In this document: in pieces, positions 34,709 to 46,614 of the stretch
Layout: every line of letters begins with the position of its first letter
Position numbering within the stretch: the stretch's first letter is position 1
DNA from: Cannabis sativa
Lineage: Eukaryota > Streptophyta > Magnoliopsida > Rosales > Cannabaceae
Length of the DNA stretch: 64,000 nucleotides
NCBI RefSeq assembly: GCF_029168945.1
Contig: NC_083610.1
Coordinates: 71,167,580 to 71,231,579 of the forward strand
Reading direction: 5' to 3'
Translations under genes and position numbers: made by a program
The notes under the pieces: generated by a model
The model's input: only the letters and a program-made list of their open reading frames with translations
Databases searched by the model: none
Told to the model about the DNA's origin: nothing

Positions 34709-37700
34709 ATGTCCAGGCCTTTGCCTCTGCATCGTGGCATATCTTCTGGGGTACGAGGCTCTGGAGGGAGCAATGATTTCAGTGATTCTCAAATGAAAGA
34801 TAAATCGGAAAAGGATGATTTGGATAGAAGAGGTTCATCTGATCAGAGTGCTTTTGGGATGAAGCTGCCCATCCGGGTACTTTTCCCAGAGAATTCTCCT
34901 TCCAAATATGGGAGTAATGAAAATGGCTTTGCTTCTGATCCTCTCTCTCCAAGAAACCGACACAAATTAGCAATGCTACTTCTGAAGCTCAGTTTAGCAT
35001 TCATTATACTTGTTGCACTTTCCGGATCATTTTGGTGGACATTATCCATTTCAACGTCTTCAAGAGGACAAATATTTGTTGGTTATAGGAGACTCCAAGA
35101 ACAACTCGTTTCAGACCTGTGGGATATCGGGGAGCTCTCTCTTGGTTCTGCTAGGGTGAAAGACATGGAATTTTGTCCTCAGGAGTTTGAAAATCATGTT
35201 CCATGCTACAACAATAATGTCTCAGAGAGCGGCGCGTTACCTTTATCTGATGGCCAGGAGTACCCACGGAATTGCATGCGTGGGATGAAGCAAAATTGTT
35301 TGGTTCTTCCACCTGTAAATTATAAGATCCCTCTTAGGTGGCCTACTGGAAGAGATATCATTTGGTTGGCAAATGTGAAAATTACCGCTGAGGAAGTACT
35401 TTCCTCTGGAAGCTTGACCAAGAGGTAGCAGACATTCTCTTATCAACAGCTTTTTTTAGTCTGTGCTGACCTGATCATTCTCTAACGCCTCACTTCTTTT
35501 GCTTTTAGAATGATGTTGTTGGATAAAGAGCAGATTTCTTTCCGTTCAGCCTCACCCATGTTTGATGGCGTTGAAGATTACTCGCATCAAATTGCAGAAA
35601 TGATTGGTCTGAGAAATGAATCTAACTTCATTGAAGCTGGGGTAAGGGAATTGTACTTTTCGATTGAGACATGTTTGCAGTATACATCAAATGCTTAATC
35701 ACTTTTATATGTTGATCTAATTCTTGCAGGTAAGAACTGTTCTTGATATAGGGTGTGGCTATGGTAGCTTTGGAGCACATCTCTTTTCTAAACAGCTCTT
35801 AACTATATGCATTGCAAACTATGAGGCTTCAGGCAGTCAAGTTCAGCTAACTCTTGAAAGAGGTCTTCCTGCAATGGTTGGATCTCTCACCTCAAAGCAG
35901 CTGCCATATCCATCTCTCTCGTTTGATATGCTGCATTGTGCACGATGTGGTATTGATTGGGATAAAAAAGGTACTTTTATAAAAACCGAGCACAACAAAG
36001 TGATGTTTCTTGCCAAATACCCAATAAACACACGCGCACACAAAATATATAATTTCCATCGGAATGTATATCAGCACATATAATAAGTTGATAGTCCCTT
36101 TGGGGACATTCGATAAAACATATAATGAGTTGATAAGAGTTTGGTCTGTTTTTGTTCATAAGAAATGAAGGAAGAATAAGTTTGTATTATGTTGACGCAG
36201 ATGGTATGCTCCTGATTGAAGTTGATAGAGTTCTAAAGCCCGGTGGATACTTTGTTTGGACATCACCACTAACCAATGTTCAAACATACCTTCATAACAA
36301 AGAGAATCAAAAAAGGTGGAACTTTGTTCATGATTTTGCAGAAAGTCTCTGTTGGGAGATGTTGCCTCAACAAGATGAAACTGTTGTGTGGAAGAAGACA
36401 AGTAAAAAGAAGTGTTATAGTGCACGGTAAGACATTTTGCTCAAAATTCTTTTACTATTCAAGAATAGTTTATTTGGTAATATAAGTTGGTGCTTTCTTG
36501 GTCTGTTAGAGTTAGAACAGGAGCTGGTTCTGAGCAATCAACTTTCTTGTTTTTGTAGGAAACCTGGTTCTGGCCCTGCTTTATGCAGTAGAGGTCATGA
36601 TGTTGAAACTCCATATTACCGACCCCTTCAAGCTTGCATCGGAGGCACACAAAGCCGCAGGTGGATTCCTATTCAAGAGAGGAGGATCTGGCCTTCTAGA
36701 GCTAATCTTGACAAGAATGAACTTGCAATATATGGTAAATACTATGTTCCTGCACTCTGTGGAGCGCTTCTGCAAAAAAAGAAAAAAAATGACAGTTGCT
36801 TTAAATTGTTGATGCAGGATTTTATATAACTGTATGTACTGATTTATTGCAATCAAAATTTTTAAAAAAAACAACAGAACAAAAAGTTGTTCAAGCTGTA
36901 TATATTAATAGTTTATATTGTATTTCAGGTTTACACCCAGAAGAATTGGCTGAAGATGCTGAAAATTGGAAAATGTCAGTTCGTAATTATTGGTCACTGC
37001 TGTCACCTTTAATATTCTCGGATCATCCAAAGAGGCCAGGTGATGAAGATCCGTCACCACCTTATAACATGGTTAGGAATGTGCTTGACATGAATGCTCA
37101 ATATGGTGGTTTTAATTCTGCACTACTGGAAGCTGGAAAGTCTGTATGGGTCATGAATGTTATTCCAACGAGCGGGCCTAACTATCTCCCTTTGATACTT
37201 GACCGTGGTTATGTTGGTGTTTTACATGATTGGTATGCTACTTGCTCCCATCCCTCTTCTCTCATTATCTTCATATACAATACTTGGTTGATTTGGTCCT
37301 AGGTACTTTAAGGTGCAACCAAGTAAAGAGCTTATGGCATTTAAAATTTGGAACCAAAATAGCTTGTAACCTTGAAGTTATCGGAAAAATGTTTGGCTAA
37401 ACCCTTGCAGGAATAAAGTGGCATGTACTAGAGGATACTTAATAGTTCTACTATGCAATGTCATTAACTGGTTTCAGTATTTACCTTGCCTGACTAGTGT
37501 AAATGACATTTCTAAGCTCCTCAATAATCCTTAACATCATGAATCATGATCATTTTCTCTTTTTCAGGTGTGAAGCTTTTCCAACGTACCCAAGAACTTA
37601 TGATATGGTGCATGCAGAAGGTCTTCTATCTCTTGAAACTAAACAGCAGCACAGGTGTACCACGCTTGATCTATTTGCTGAAATTGATCGCTTACTTCGT

Positions 37701-38395
37701 CCAGAGGTATTAAAACCTATTGATTATCTTTTCATTCCATCAATTCAGTTTTTCCATTACTCTTTCATGTTGAAATTTAGTTTGAAGTGCTTGTGATGAT
37801 GTAGAAAAATCAAAATTTATCAACAAATTGCTGTAATTATATTAAGGCACTGTTTTAGGCGTAAATGTATCCATTCCTTTTGTCCTTTGGTGTGTTTACT
37901 TATAGTCCAGTCTTTAGTTTGACCCTAATGCTTGAAATGAGTGCGGTGTACACTAATAGTAAAACTAGCTAGGAAATAAAACTTTCAATGACGATGACAA
38001 TGACTTGATTGATCGTCGTCGGTCTTTCATTGTCTCAAAGAGTACGGCAAACTGCCTCACACCATGGCGACTGGTGATTACCAAACACATGTAGCTACCA
38101 TGTGCAAGCATACTATTTCACCTTTGTTAAACAAAATGGTTATATGTTTATATCTAAAGATTTTCTTTTCTAATCTTGACCTACTTTTGTTGGATGCCTT
38201 TTTATATGTATTGGCTAACCAAACGGGATGTTGCAGGGTTGGGTGATATTCCGTGACAGAGCTCCTCTTATTGAAGCAGCGAGAGCGCTGACAACAGGGC
38301 TAAAGTGGGATGCAAGAGTTATAGAGATGGAGAGTAACAGTGATGAGAGGCTCCTTATCTGCCAGAAGCCTTTCTTCAAGAGACAAGCAATCTAG
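34709..38395 (+). CDS. QUA2: QUA2/TSD2-like Golgi pectin methyltransferase, 8 coding exons
   Basis: Coding exons: 34709-35424, 35509-35641, 35730-35970, 36201-36426, 36559-36734, 36929-37232, 37568-37706, 38237-38395. All introns are GT-AG, the phases agree, and the product has 697 residues. Residues 1-87 form a cytosolic tail, 88-112 one membrane segment (type II anchor), and the rest a lumenal DUF248 methyltransferase region. SAM-binding [12 protein letters not shown] lies near 287, followed by [13 protein letters not shown] and a second half with [11 protein letters not shown] near 545. The family (putative SAM-dependent methyltransferases of the Golgi) acts on homogalacturonan; loss of QUA2 in Arabidopsis weakens cell adhesion. 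The shared starting motif (PLHRGIS), the text [13 protein letters not shown] and the C-terminus (QKPF.KRQ.I) place it with QUA2/TSD2 (684 residues in Arabidopsis, from memory) rather than with the shorter QUL1/QUL2. The start at 34709 is supported by this N-terminal match. No break is seen. Confidence 0.95.
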
Positions 38396-38760
38396 TATTA
38401 TTGGGTTTCCAAAGATAGCCTGAGAAGTTTTTTAGTTCACAGTATTCATATTCATTTACTGATGTTATTTAATCATCATAAAGCTCCGCCAAAGAAAGGT
38501 GGGAAATCCAAAATTTTGAACAGAAGAAGACACCAGAAAGAAAGGAAAAACATAACGATTGGTACGACGGATCAATCAACTGCAAACTCCTGTGGAGCCG
38601 TAAGGCGTTCATAGGGCATGTAATTATGCTATTGAGGCGCAGAGCAGGTGAAGAATTATAGGGGTTAGTTTTAATTTTCAATGTGATGTCTCATTATACC
38701 TACACAACCATGTCATTAAGATTGTGAAGATTATTACCCAAAAAAAAAAAAGAAGAAAAA
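38396..38760 (+). other. Probable 3' UTR of the QUA2-like gene
   Basis: The stretch after the TAG at 38393-38395 is less AT-rich than the intergenic DNA beyond. Weak polyadenylation motifs follow (AATAAG near 38762). The exact end cannot be read from the sequence. Confidence 0.35.
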
Positions 38761-41701
38761 GAATAAGCAAGTGCAGTTTGCTTTTAGTGTATAAAATGCT
38801 TGGCATTGCATTCAAGTAAATGGGAAAAACAAAATTCTATATATTTTCTTTTCTTGTATCTGTTTTTTTTTTCTCTAGATTAAATATTAATTTATTTGCT
38901 TAAGTATGCCCGTTTGCAACATTCCATTTGTATTGTTTGGTAGAATAAATTTTACACTATTGGAACTTCATTTTCAATATATGTGCTGAATCCTATGGAT
39001 TTCTTGCAGTCAATGATGCCATGGATTGTTTTCCTATTAAGTTTTTATTAGGCAATGAATGATGCCCTTTATATATATGGATAGTTTCAGACTCAGTATT
39101 ATCATGGAAACTTTGAAAAAATAATTATAATTAAATGTGAATTTGATTCTCGGTTTCAATGGAAAATTTGACCTTGCATTTACATTTAGTATGCCCTATT
39201 CAGAAAAAAAGATATGCCCTTTTTCAAAATTTGACCAAACTGTTTGGGTCATCCAAACAGCCCCTTATCTCTCCTCTTTACCCGTAACCAAAAATAAAAG
39301 CAAGCCATACCAGCCTCTAACCAGTCACCACTCGCCAGCCATTAACACACGGATCTATTACATTTTTTAATGATTCAAAATTCATTCTAAAACTTGGCAT
39401 TTAAAGATTTTGACCATATCTGTAAATAATTTATTCATTTTGCTCACCTTTCGTGTGAACAAGTAATGGTTCTCTGCTTCAAAAACATTTTTGAAGTAAT
39501 TAAAGAACGACACGGCTGCGAATTGCGATGCTCCATGAAAACTTGATTTTTGACGCCCCAAACAAGATTAAATTGATGTATACATGGATCAACAAAATCA
39601 TAGTTTTTGATGCTATATCGATAGTTTGTGATGATGTTACGATAGTCTCATGAAAACTTAATTTTGAGTGAAAAATAATAACAATGATATGCGATATTCC
39701 CATAAAAACTTACTAGATACTAGAAATAATGTTGTTTTGATTTTCCTGTGTTGGTCTGAAAAAAAAAAGGCACGTAGTTAACATTTTCATGAAATTTGAT
39801 AAATATTTTGAAGAGTAACTACTTTTTACTGTTTGAGGTGAGTTTATATTTTTATTTTTATTTTTAGTTATTTTTGTTTTGAGTTCTATGCAATCCAGTT
39901 AGTTGTAGGTCATTTGCCGTAGCGATTTTCTCTATAGAACCTCGTTGTGGTAGCTAAATTCAATAACGCGCAACAGTTTAGTATCAAATTTTTTTCTACA
40001 TTGATTTTCAAATCAACTTTTGATAGATAAAACCATCAAAATGCATTATCCATCATTTTTAACCTCTAAAATGCATTGAGTATCCAATGTTTTTTTTTTA
40101 TCCTGATATATCATAGTAGGACTTTAATGACGACACATTTGTAATAGAGGCATCGATGTAGTTTTGTATGCACATTGTAAGTCGTTATTGTGATGATAGA
40201 GCGAATCATCGCCGTAGGGTTCCAATACTGCAACAACTTATCGCCTTTGAATAATCCAAAGTTGTCACTTAAATTTGATTATTGAAGCCCTATTACAAGT
40301 CACGATAGATGGTTCAAATTTTGAATAAATTTGAATGTTATTACCTATTGTCATGATTTTTCATCGATGTAGGTGATTAAAGTTTTGAAATAATTTTGAG
40401 TTATAATATAGATGGCGACAAAATGTCATCGCAAGAGGTAACTCAAATTTTAAAAAATAATTTACTTGTTCCACCTAGATATTTTTGGTGCAACCCTATC
40501 CACACCAAATTATAGGGCCTTCGTAAATAATAAATGAAAGTGAAAATAAAATTTTTTAGAAAATTTTATGGGTAGGGTAAGTATATTGCAACATATCGTT
40601 GCATTACGTATCTATAGAGACGACATCTTTGTTGTCACATTAAGTCTCTTTTCTTGTAGTAAAACATTGACATGACATCAATTTAACAATATGTTGTTCT
40701 AAAAAATTAATTTTTTATAGAAATGTCACAAGTGTATTTTTTTTCACCTCAAAATTTAGTATTTATGAGCATCGTTTTGTTAATTAGTCTATAAATTTTA
40801 AATATTAAAAGCAAACGAATAAAACCAATAAATCATGTGTATGCATTTAAAACTTTTAAATTGGTATTTTATTAACATTTAAGTTTATAATTTGACTTTG
40901 AATCATTAAAATATTTTCTTAAAAATAAAGGGTCATATTTATTTATTAAGATCTTTGTACTAAAAAAAAAAAATAATAAATCTTGGGTTTGAGTTTGAGT
41001 TTTATTTTCTTCAAAGATAAATTTTGATTAAGATCGAATATTTATTTATTTATTAAAAAACATTCAATATTTACTTCATTACTAAAAATCACAAATTTTG
41101 AAGTTGGGGTTTTTTTTTTTTTTTTTTGCCCTTTTCTATATTCCAGTTTTGGAGTTGCTAATAGTTTGAATACAAGTCACAAAATTGTGTAGGTGGCCGT
41201 TGGTTATTAAAGTTAAAGAAAAAATGAACATTTTTACTATAATCAAAGTCCCTTAATTTAAAGATTTTTGAACGTTTTTTTTTTTTTTGTTTGAAAAATG
41301 CATTTATAAATAAAATTGAAAAAGATTTTTGAACGTTGGAGAAAGTATTTGACTTACCATTATTATCTATCAAATCATTAACCAGTGAACTTGGTGTAAT
41401 TATAGCTGTAAATATACACTAATCTTCTGCACCATTATCACTGTTAACAAATTCTGAGAACGATTTATTTGCTGAACTTACCGCTTTTATTATCTTCATA
41501 AAAAATAAGATTTATAATTATTCAATTTAGTTATTAGCTGTTAGAGAATGGACTTCTCTTACACCAGTTTCATTTACACGTAGAAGTTACAAAAATAACA
41601 GACACAAAATGCAGAGAGTAGAGATAAAAAATCAGCAAGAATAACAATAAAGATCACACCAATTAAAATTATAGTTTCAACACAAATAACTTGAGCTTAA
41701 T
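38761..41701. other. Intergenic region with a possible CACTA end
   Basis: No gene is seen. A MITE-like terminus (CCAAACAGCCCC then TTA) ends near 39264 without a clear partner. From about 39480 to 40663 the text is rich in GATGGCGACAAAATGTCATCGC-like phrases (see separate entry). A poly-T run lies at 41109-41127. Confidence 0.45.
39480..40663. mobile_element. Possible CACTA-type terminal region
   Basis: The right side ends AAGTCTCTTTTCTTGTAGTA, close to the reverse of a CACTACAAGAAAAG terminus. The preceding 1.2 kb holds scattered GTCGTC, GATGTCG and TGTCATCG phrases of the kind seen in CACTA subterminal regions. I did not find a left terminus. Confidence 0.35.
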
Positions 41702-42635
41702 CAGGGCAGAGTCAGAATGAAAAGTTAGGAAGGAGCCAAACTATATTGTAAATTTAAGTATAAAAAATCTCAATATTTTTATTAAATTCATAATTAAAAT
41801 TAAAATACAGATGATCTTTCTTGCATATCACGAAAATCATCAATAAGTGAATTTATACTAAATTTTTTGACAATTTCTCTTTCAATAAACACGAGCAAAC
41901 AATCACTTAAAAATTCATCTTCTATCTTATTGCGAAGTGTAGTCTTTACTATATTCATAGCTAAAAAAGATCGTTCTGTGGTAGCTGTAGAAACTGGAAA
42001 TGTAAGAATAAGAGTTATCACTTTATACACAATTGAAAAAAAAATCTGTTTTTCTAGTTTTTACACCACTGACATAAATCAGAAATGGTTGCCAAAACAT
42101 TAAATATAGATGTTATTTTCTATCTTAATGATAAATAATATATCTATAGAAATAATTAAAATAAAACATAATTCAATCGCTTTATTTATAAAAATAGTGG
42201 CTCATGTAATAGGTATGAAATGAGAGAAGAAGAAAAAAATGGTAATACCTAATTATTTATAAGAGAAGAAGAAGAGAAAATAATACATAATTATCTATTT
42301 TGAAGGTCTTTTAAATTTTTAAATTTTCACTTTTTTTTTATTATTATAAAAAAATTAAAAGAAATATGTGTCTTAGAAAATAATTGCCTATTAAAAAAAG
42401 GAAACAAATATTTTTTTTTTTTTTTTGAGAATACATATATATATATAATATAAATTGGGTTTATTTATAATATCTATTTTTTTATTTTTTGAAAAAAAAA
42501 AATTATTTAACTTTAAGTGGGGGCCACCATATAGTATATAATAATAAAAATAAATTATATAAATGAAATAATATAGGATATAGAAACTTTGGAGGGGCCA
42601 TGGCCTCTGTAGAGGTCCATATACGTCCGCCCCTG
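41702..42635 (-). mobile_element. Internally deleted hAT element, 934 bp
   Basis: The ends are CAGGGCAGAGTCAGAA and, in reverse, CAGGGGCGGACGTATA. The flanks AGCTTAAT (41694-41701) and AGCCTAAT (42636-42643) fit an 8-bp target repeat with one change. Only the C-terminal end of a hAT transposase remains inside. Confidence 0.82.
41800..42030 (-). pseudogene. hAT transposase C-terminal dimerisation domain remnant
   Basis: The 76-residue reading holds FPVSTATTERSFLAMNIVKT and LRNKIEDEFLSDCLLVFIER, the signature of the Dimer_Tnp_hAT region at the end of hAT transposases. Everything upstream (BED finger and catalytic core) is deleted. It lies on the - strand within the 41702-42635 element. Confidence 0.85.
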
Positions 42636-42643
42636 AGCCTAAT

Positions 42644-43010
42644 CCTCTTTTACTCTCATAAAACGATATTCTCTCCACTGTATGAACATTGTTTACACCA
42701 AAGTAGTCCTAATAACGTGGACATTAATATTTTATACGTGGCAAGAAATATGATATTTCGGAGTTGAATACTCCCGAGTCATAGCAAGTCGACCTGAGAA
42801 GGGTCCTTAACCCTGCCCTCAAGTTGAATTCAGGAATTCTGAAATGGAAGTTCGGACTTTGATAACTCATTTTCAACTCACTATCTTTCAGTATTATGTA
42901 CCGTGAAGATATGGAGCAAACAAATCCAAGCCCCGAGAGCTAAAAATACATGAACCTGCAACCCAAAAATCAACCTGGGCACTTATGGTTTCACCCAGCA
43001 CCTAGGTTGA
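42644..43010. repeat. Old repeat flanking the Athila insertion, left side
   Basis: Non-coding. It contains TTTGATAACTCATTTTCAACT and ends with CAACCTGGGC and CACCTAGGTTGA, the same palindromic phrases as in 51160-53210. Removing the Athila element (43011-51012) joins it to 51013 at GTTGA. Confidence 0.55.
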
Positions 43011-44550
43011 TGTTGTGAAAATTATATACGCAAGTATACGCAGTCACACAAGTAATAAAGTGATAAGTAAGATCGTCTCCACAGGGATTGTAAACAAAGT
43101 TTGATGTACAATCAACTAATTACAACTTAAAATAAAAAGAAATAATATGCAAATGGTTGAGTAATGGTTCAAAATTAAAAATGACATGAATTAAACTTGC
43201 TAGAATTAAACTACTGCTGCTGGAAAACAAATTGGCTGCAAGATAAAAAAGTGTAATATGGCAAAAATGGCTTGAATAACTAATTCCTTCTAGTCAGGTT
43301 TTTTTACAGTCAGTACAGCATCGGTTCAACATTACTCTAGCATTCTACACAGAGATAACAAAAAATTCCTCTAGGCTTGTGAGAACTTTCCAACACTCAC
43401 AACTTTAATTCTACCATTTAGCTCAATATATTCCTATATCAAACCAGCAAGCAGAACACCATTCAAACATTCATTTGGTAAGTTATGCAAGGTAAATGAA
43501 ATATTCCTATTCCACTTACAAAGAAAAGCCTAAATCTAGGTTTTCACTTGCTCCATTCAAGTTGAACTACTAGATCTAGCCCTTCCGGTACAAGATCTAG
43601 CTTAGCAAATTGTTATTCATGGCCAAGAAACAACAATCAATTAAAATTAAACTCACTTGAATGAACAAAGGCAAACAAATGCTAAAGTAAGCTTAAAATT
43701 TAATCATACCCAACTTACAAGTTCATAGTCATTCAAGCCTCAAAAGTTTAGCTCATATTCAAGTAAGAAGATAAAATCCAAGCTAAAAACAAATCATCCA
43801 TGGCTGCTGCCCAAATTTACAATCTCAAGAAGTTTTTTGATACTAAGTACAATAAAAAATAAAAGAGAGTAAAGAAAGAAAACTAAAGAAAAGGGGTAAA
43901 AGAAAAGTCAAACACTAAGGCTTGGTCCCCTCTTCTTTCTTCTTTGTAGTACTTCCTGCTGTGAATTAAAAGCTTCTCCAGAAAAATATGGCAGCTGCCC
44001 AAGTACGAAAATTGATGAAGATGATAATGGTGTACTTCCCTTTCCTTCTCTTTTTGTTGTTGGGTTTTTAGGGTACAAACTTCATACCCCAAAATAGAAG
44101 CCCAAACTTTTCCACTTTGGCCCACTAGGGTTAGACCCCTTTCTTCCACATCAGCTGGCTGGTGCAATTTGAGTGACTGGACCGAAGTTGCTGAGGTGGA
44201 TAAGTGAAATTCGTGTTTCCATGTCACTGCCAGGATGCTGAATTCACTTCAGCATTGCTTTAGCATTGCTTCAGCAATCAGCCTAGTTTTAGCTTGTGCT
44301 CCTTTTCTTCCTTGCTTCTTTTTCTTTTTCCTATCAATTTAATTCCTCATTTTTCAACAAAATAAGCACAGTTAATTGGAAAAACACACCCAACAATATC
44401 AATATTTACAAAACTTAAAGGTTAGATTACTAAATAGAAAATAACACTAAAACTAATTAAAATTAAGCAAAATAAACACATTTTCACTACTCTCCTCACA
44501 ATACTTTAGTTTAAAAGCATAAAAATTAACTCTATACCATAGAGTTATCA
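43011..44550 (-). repeat. 3' LTR of the Athila-type element
   Basis: 1540 bp, TGTTGTGAAA...GAGTTATCA on the + strand. It differs from the other LTR at a handful of single bases and at one cluster near 43446-43456. A 114-codon ORF (43883-44227) is repeated identically in the other LTR and has no known protein; I do not call it a gene. Confidence 0.95.
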
Positions 44551-46614
44551 CACCCCAAACTTAGAGTATTGCTCGTCCTCGAGTAATGAAAAATAAAAAG
44601 AACTAAACAATAAAAACAGACAATGACAGCGACACTAACATGCTTGCAGCAGAGAAAATCTTGCTCTTTCACACTTGGTTTAGGGATGAAAATTGCTCTC
44701 AGAATTAGATGAAATGGAGGTGTAATTGGCAGTAATGAATATGCCTTGAACTTGTGTGTGTCAACAGAATTTTGCATGCTATCTATGTCCTTAAAACTTA
44801 CCAAGAGTAATTCGATCAAATAAGTGTGCAAATACTTCCCACCAACAACTTGAATTTCTATAACACCTTTGATCCTCAAGTTTAAAGGTTTGCTTCCATA
44901 AGTTGAATTAGTGCAATCCTCTCCACTAATGTAGCTTAGCTTTACAACTTAGATCAAAAGGACTTGACTAGGCTTGAATGTTAGGCTTGGGTTAGGGTAT
45001 GGTATAGGATGTATTTAAGCTAGCTCAACACCTAACCACTTCACTTGTCAAAAACCGAGCCTCTTCCTTAAATTTTTTTTTCTTGACCCGCTTCCCTAAT
45101 TCAATACTCACAAGTACTTGTATTAAAATTGACTCCTCTTGCTATGTTTATTTATTTTTTTTTTTTGAACTAAAATGGGTGGAACACCCCAAACTTAGTT
45201 GCAAGCATATGTATTTTTTTTGTTTTTTTTTTTTTTCATTGTTGAATTTTTTTTTATACATTAGAAAGACATTTATTACTATATTATACTTATATAATAA
45301 ATAGCAAGAGACGGTTAATTGAAAGTTCATACTCATATACTTTGTGAGCCAATTCCCCCACCCCAAACTTACAACCCAACATTGTCCCCAATGTGGCTAA
45401 AAGTATAACCTTTAATTAGCTCGCCACAAGTTACACTCACCCCAAACTTAATGTGAAACTTGGCTCTTGACAAGTGAGCAATTAAGTTAGGACATATGTG
45501 GAAATGCAAATTAGGATTGGCGTTAGATGTAGGATTGGGTTGCACAACAAGAATAGGCTAAACGGCTCAAACTTGGGTGACTAGGGAAAAATTGAATGTA
45601 TAGGGAAGGTTAGAAAGGCTCAAACGTCCAAAAATGGCCTAAATCATTTCCAAGTTATAAAGCTCGCTTGGATTTCGCCTCAAGAATTACACTAACTAAT
45701 TCTAGATGCTTAAACTCTCTCAAAGTGTTAGCTATTCTAAAAACTCAAAGTATGGTGGGATAACACAAGCACACAATTGTTGAAAGCATTCCTCATAGGC
45801 TAGCATTTAGACAAAAATAACACTTAAAATTAGCATCTTCAACACACAAACCAAGGCACTCCACAAATGGAGGAAAATAGATATTTTTCATCATCGAGCG
45901 CTACACTAAACCAAGCTGAAAATACATGCAGTATTTTTCTCATTTGCAAGCTAAAACATAACATCACAAACATGACAAAACAACATAATTAATACACATC
46001 TAATCCACATAATATTTATTACTCACAGAACTAAAGACAACAATAAAAGTAAACTAAGTAAACAATCAAACACAACCAGCAATAACAATTTAACTAAGGA
46101 AAAAAAGAAAACTCCCTCAAGATTTGAACTCTTCCCCACTAGAGTCTCTGCTTCAAAATGCTGAAGTGATGCTGATCCAATGCTGTACTGGGACCCACTG
46201 CTTCAACATACAAATTTGCTCACACCATATTGCAGCAGCCCCTTTTTTCTGTCATTCCCTGCTTTGCACCAGCAATAAAGATCACCACACTACAGCAAAA
46301 TCATTAGTAAATGTAGGAAATTAAAAGTTATATATATATATATGTAATTATATAAGTATATATATACTATTTTTTTTTTCTTTTTCTTCTTTTCCTCTTT
46401 TTTTTTTCTTTTTCTTCTTTTTCTTGTTTTTTTTTCAACAAGGGGTGGCACACCCCAAACTTAATTGTAAATACATATATATTTTTTTTCAAGGGGTGGC
46501 ACACCCCAAACTTATTACATAGCATATATATAACTAAATATAATCTTGTTCCTCCGCTCTTGGGTTGCCCAAATGTGATTCACTAAAGCCATGACAACCC
46601 GAGACCCTTCTTCC
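44551..46614 (-). other. Non-coding 3' region of the Athila-type element with repeated PPT-like motif
   Basis: It lies between the integrase-tail stop and the 3' LTR. The true polypurine tract (AAGTTTGGGGTG in element sense) adjoins the LTR at 44551-44562. The same motif recurs near 45186, 45359, 45439, 46451 and 46503, with a related copy in the coding end near 46662. Two copies sit in GGGGTGGCACACCCC, which can form a hairpin. There are poly-T runs near 45150-45260 and a pyrimidine-rich stretch at 46370-46440. Confidence 0.75.

Noticed and set aside
43883..44227. 114-codon ORF, present identically at 50345-50689
   Set aside because: It lies in both LTRs of the Athila-type element; identity comes from the recent LTR duplication, and no protein is recognised.
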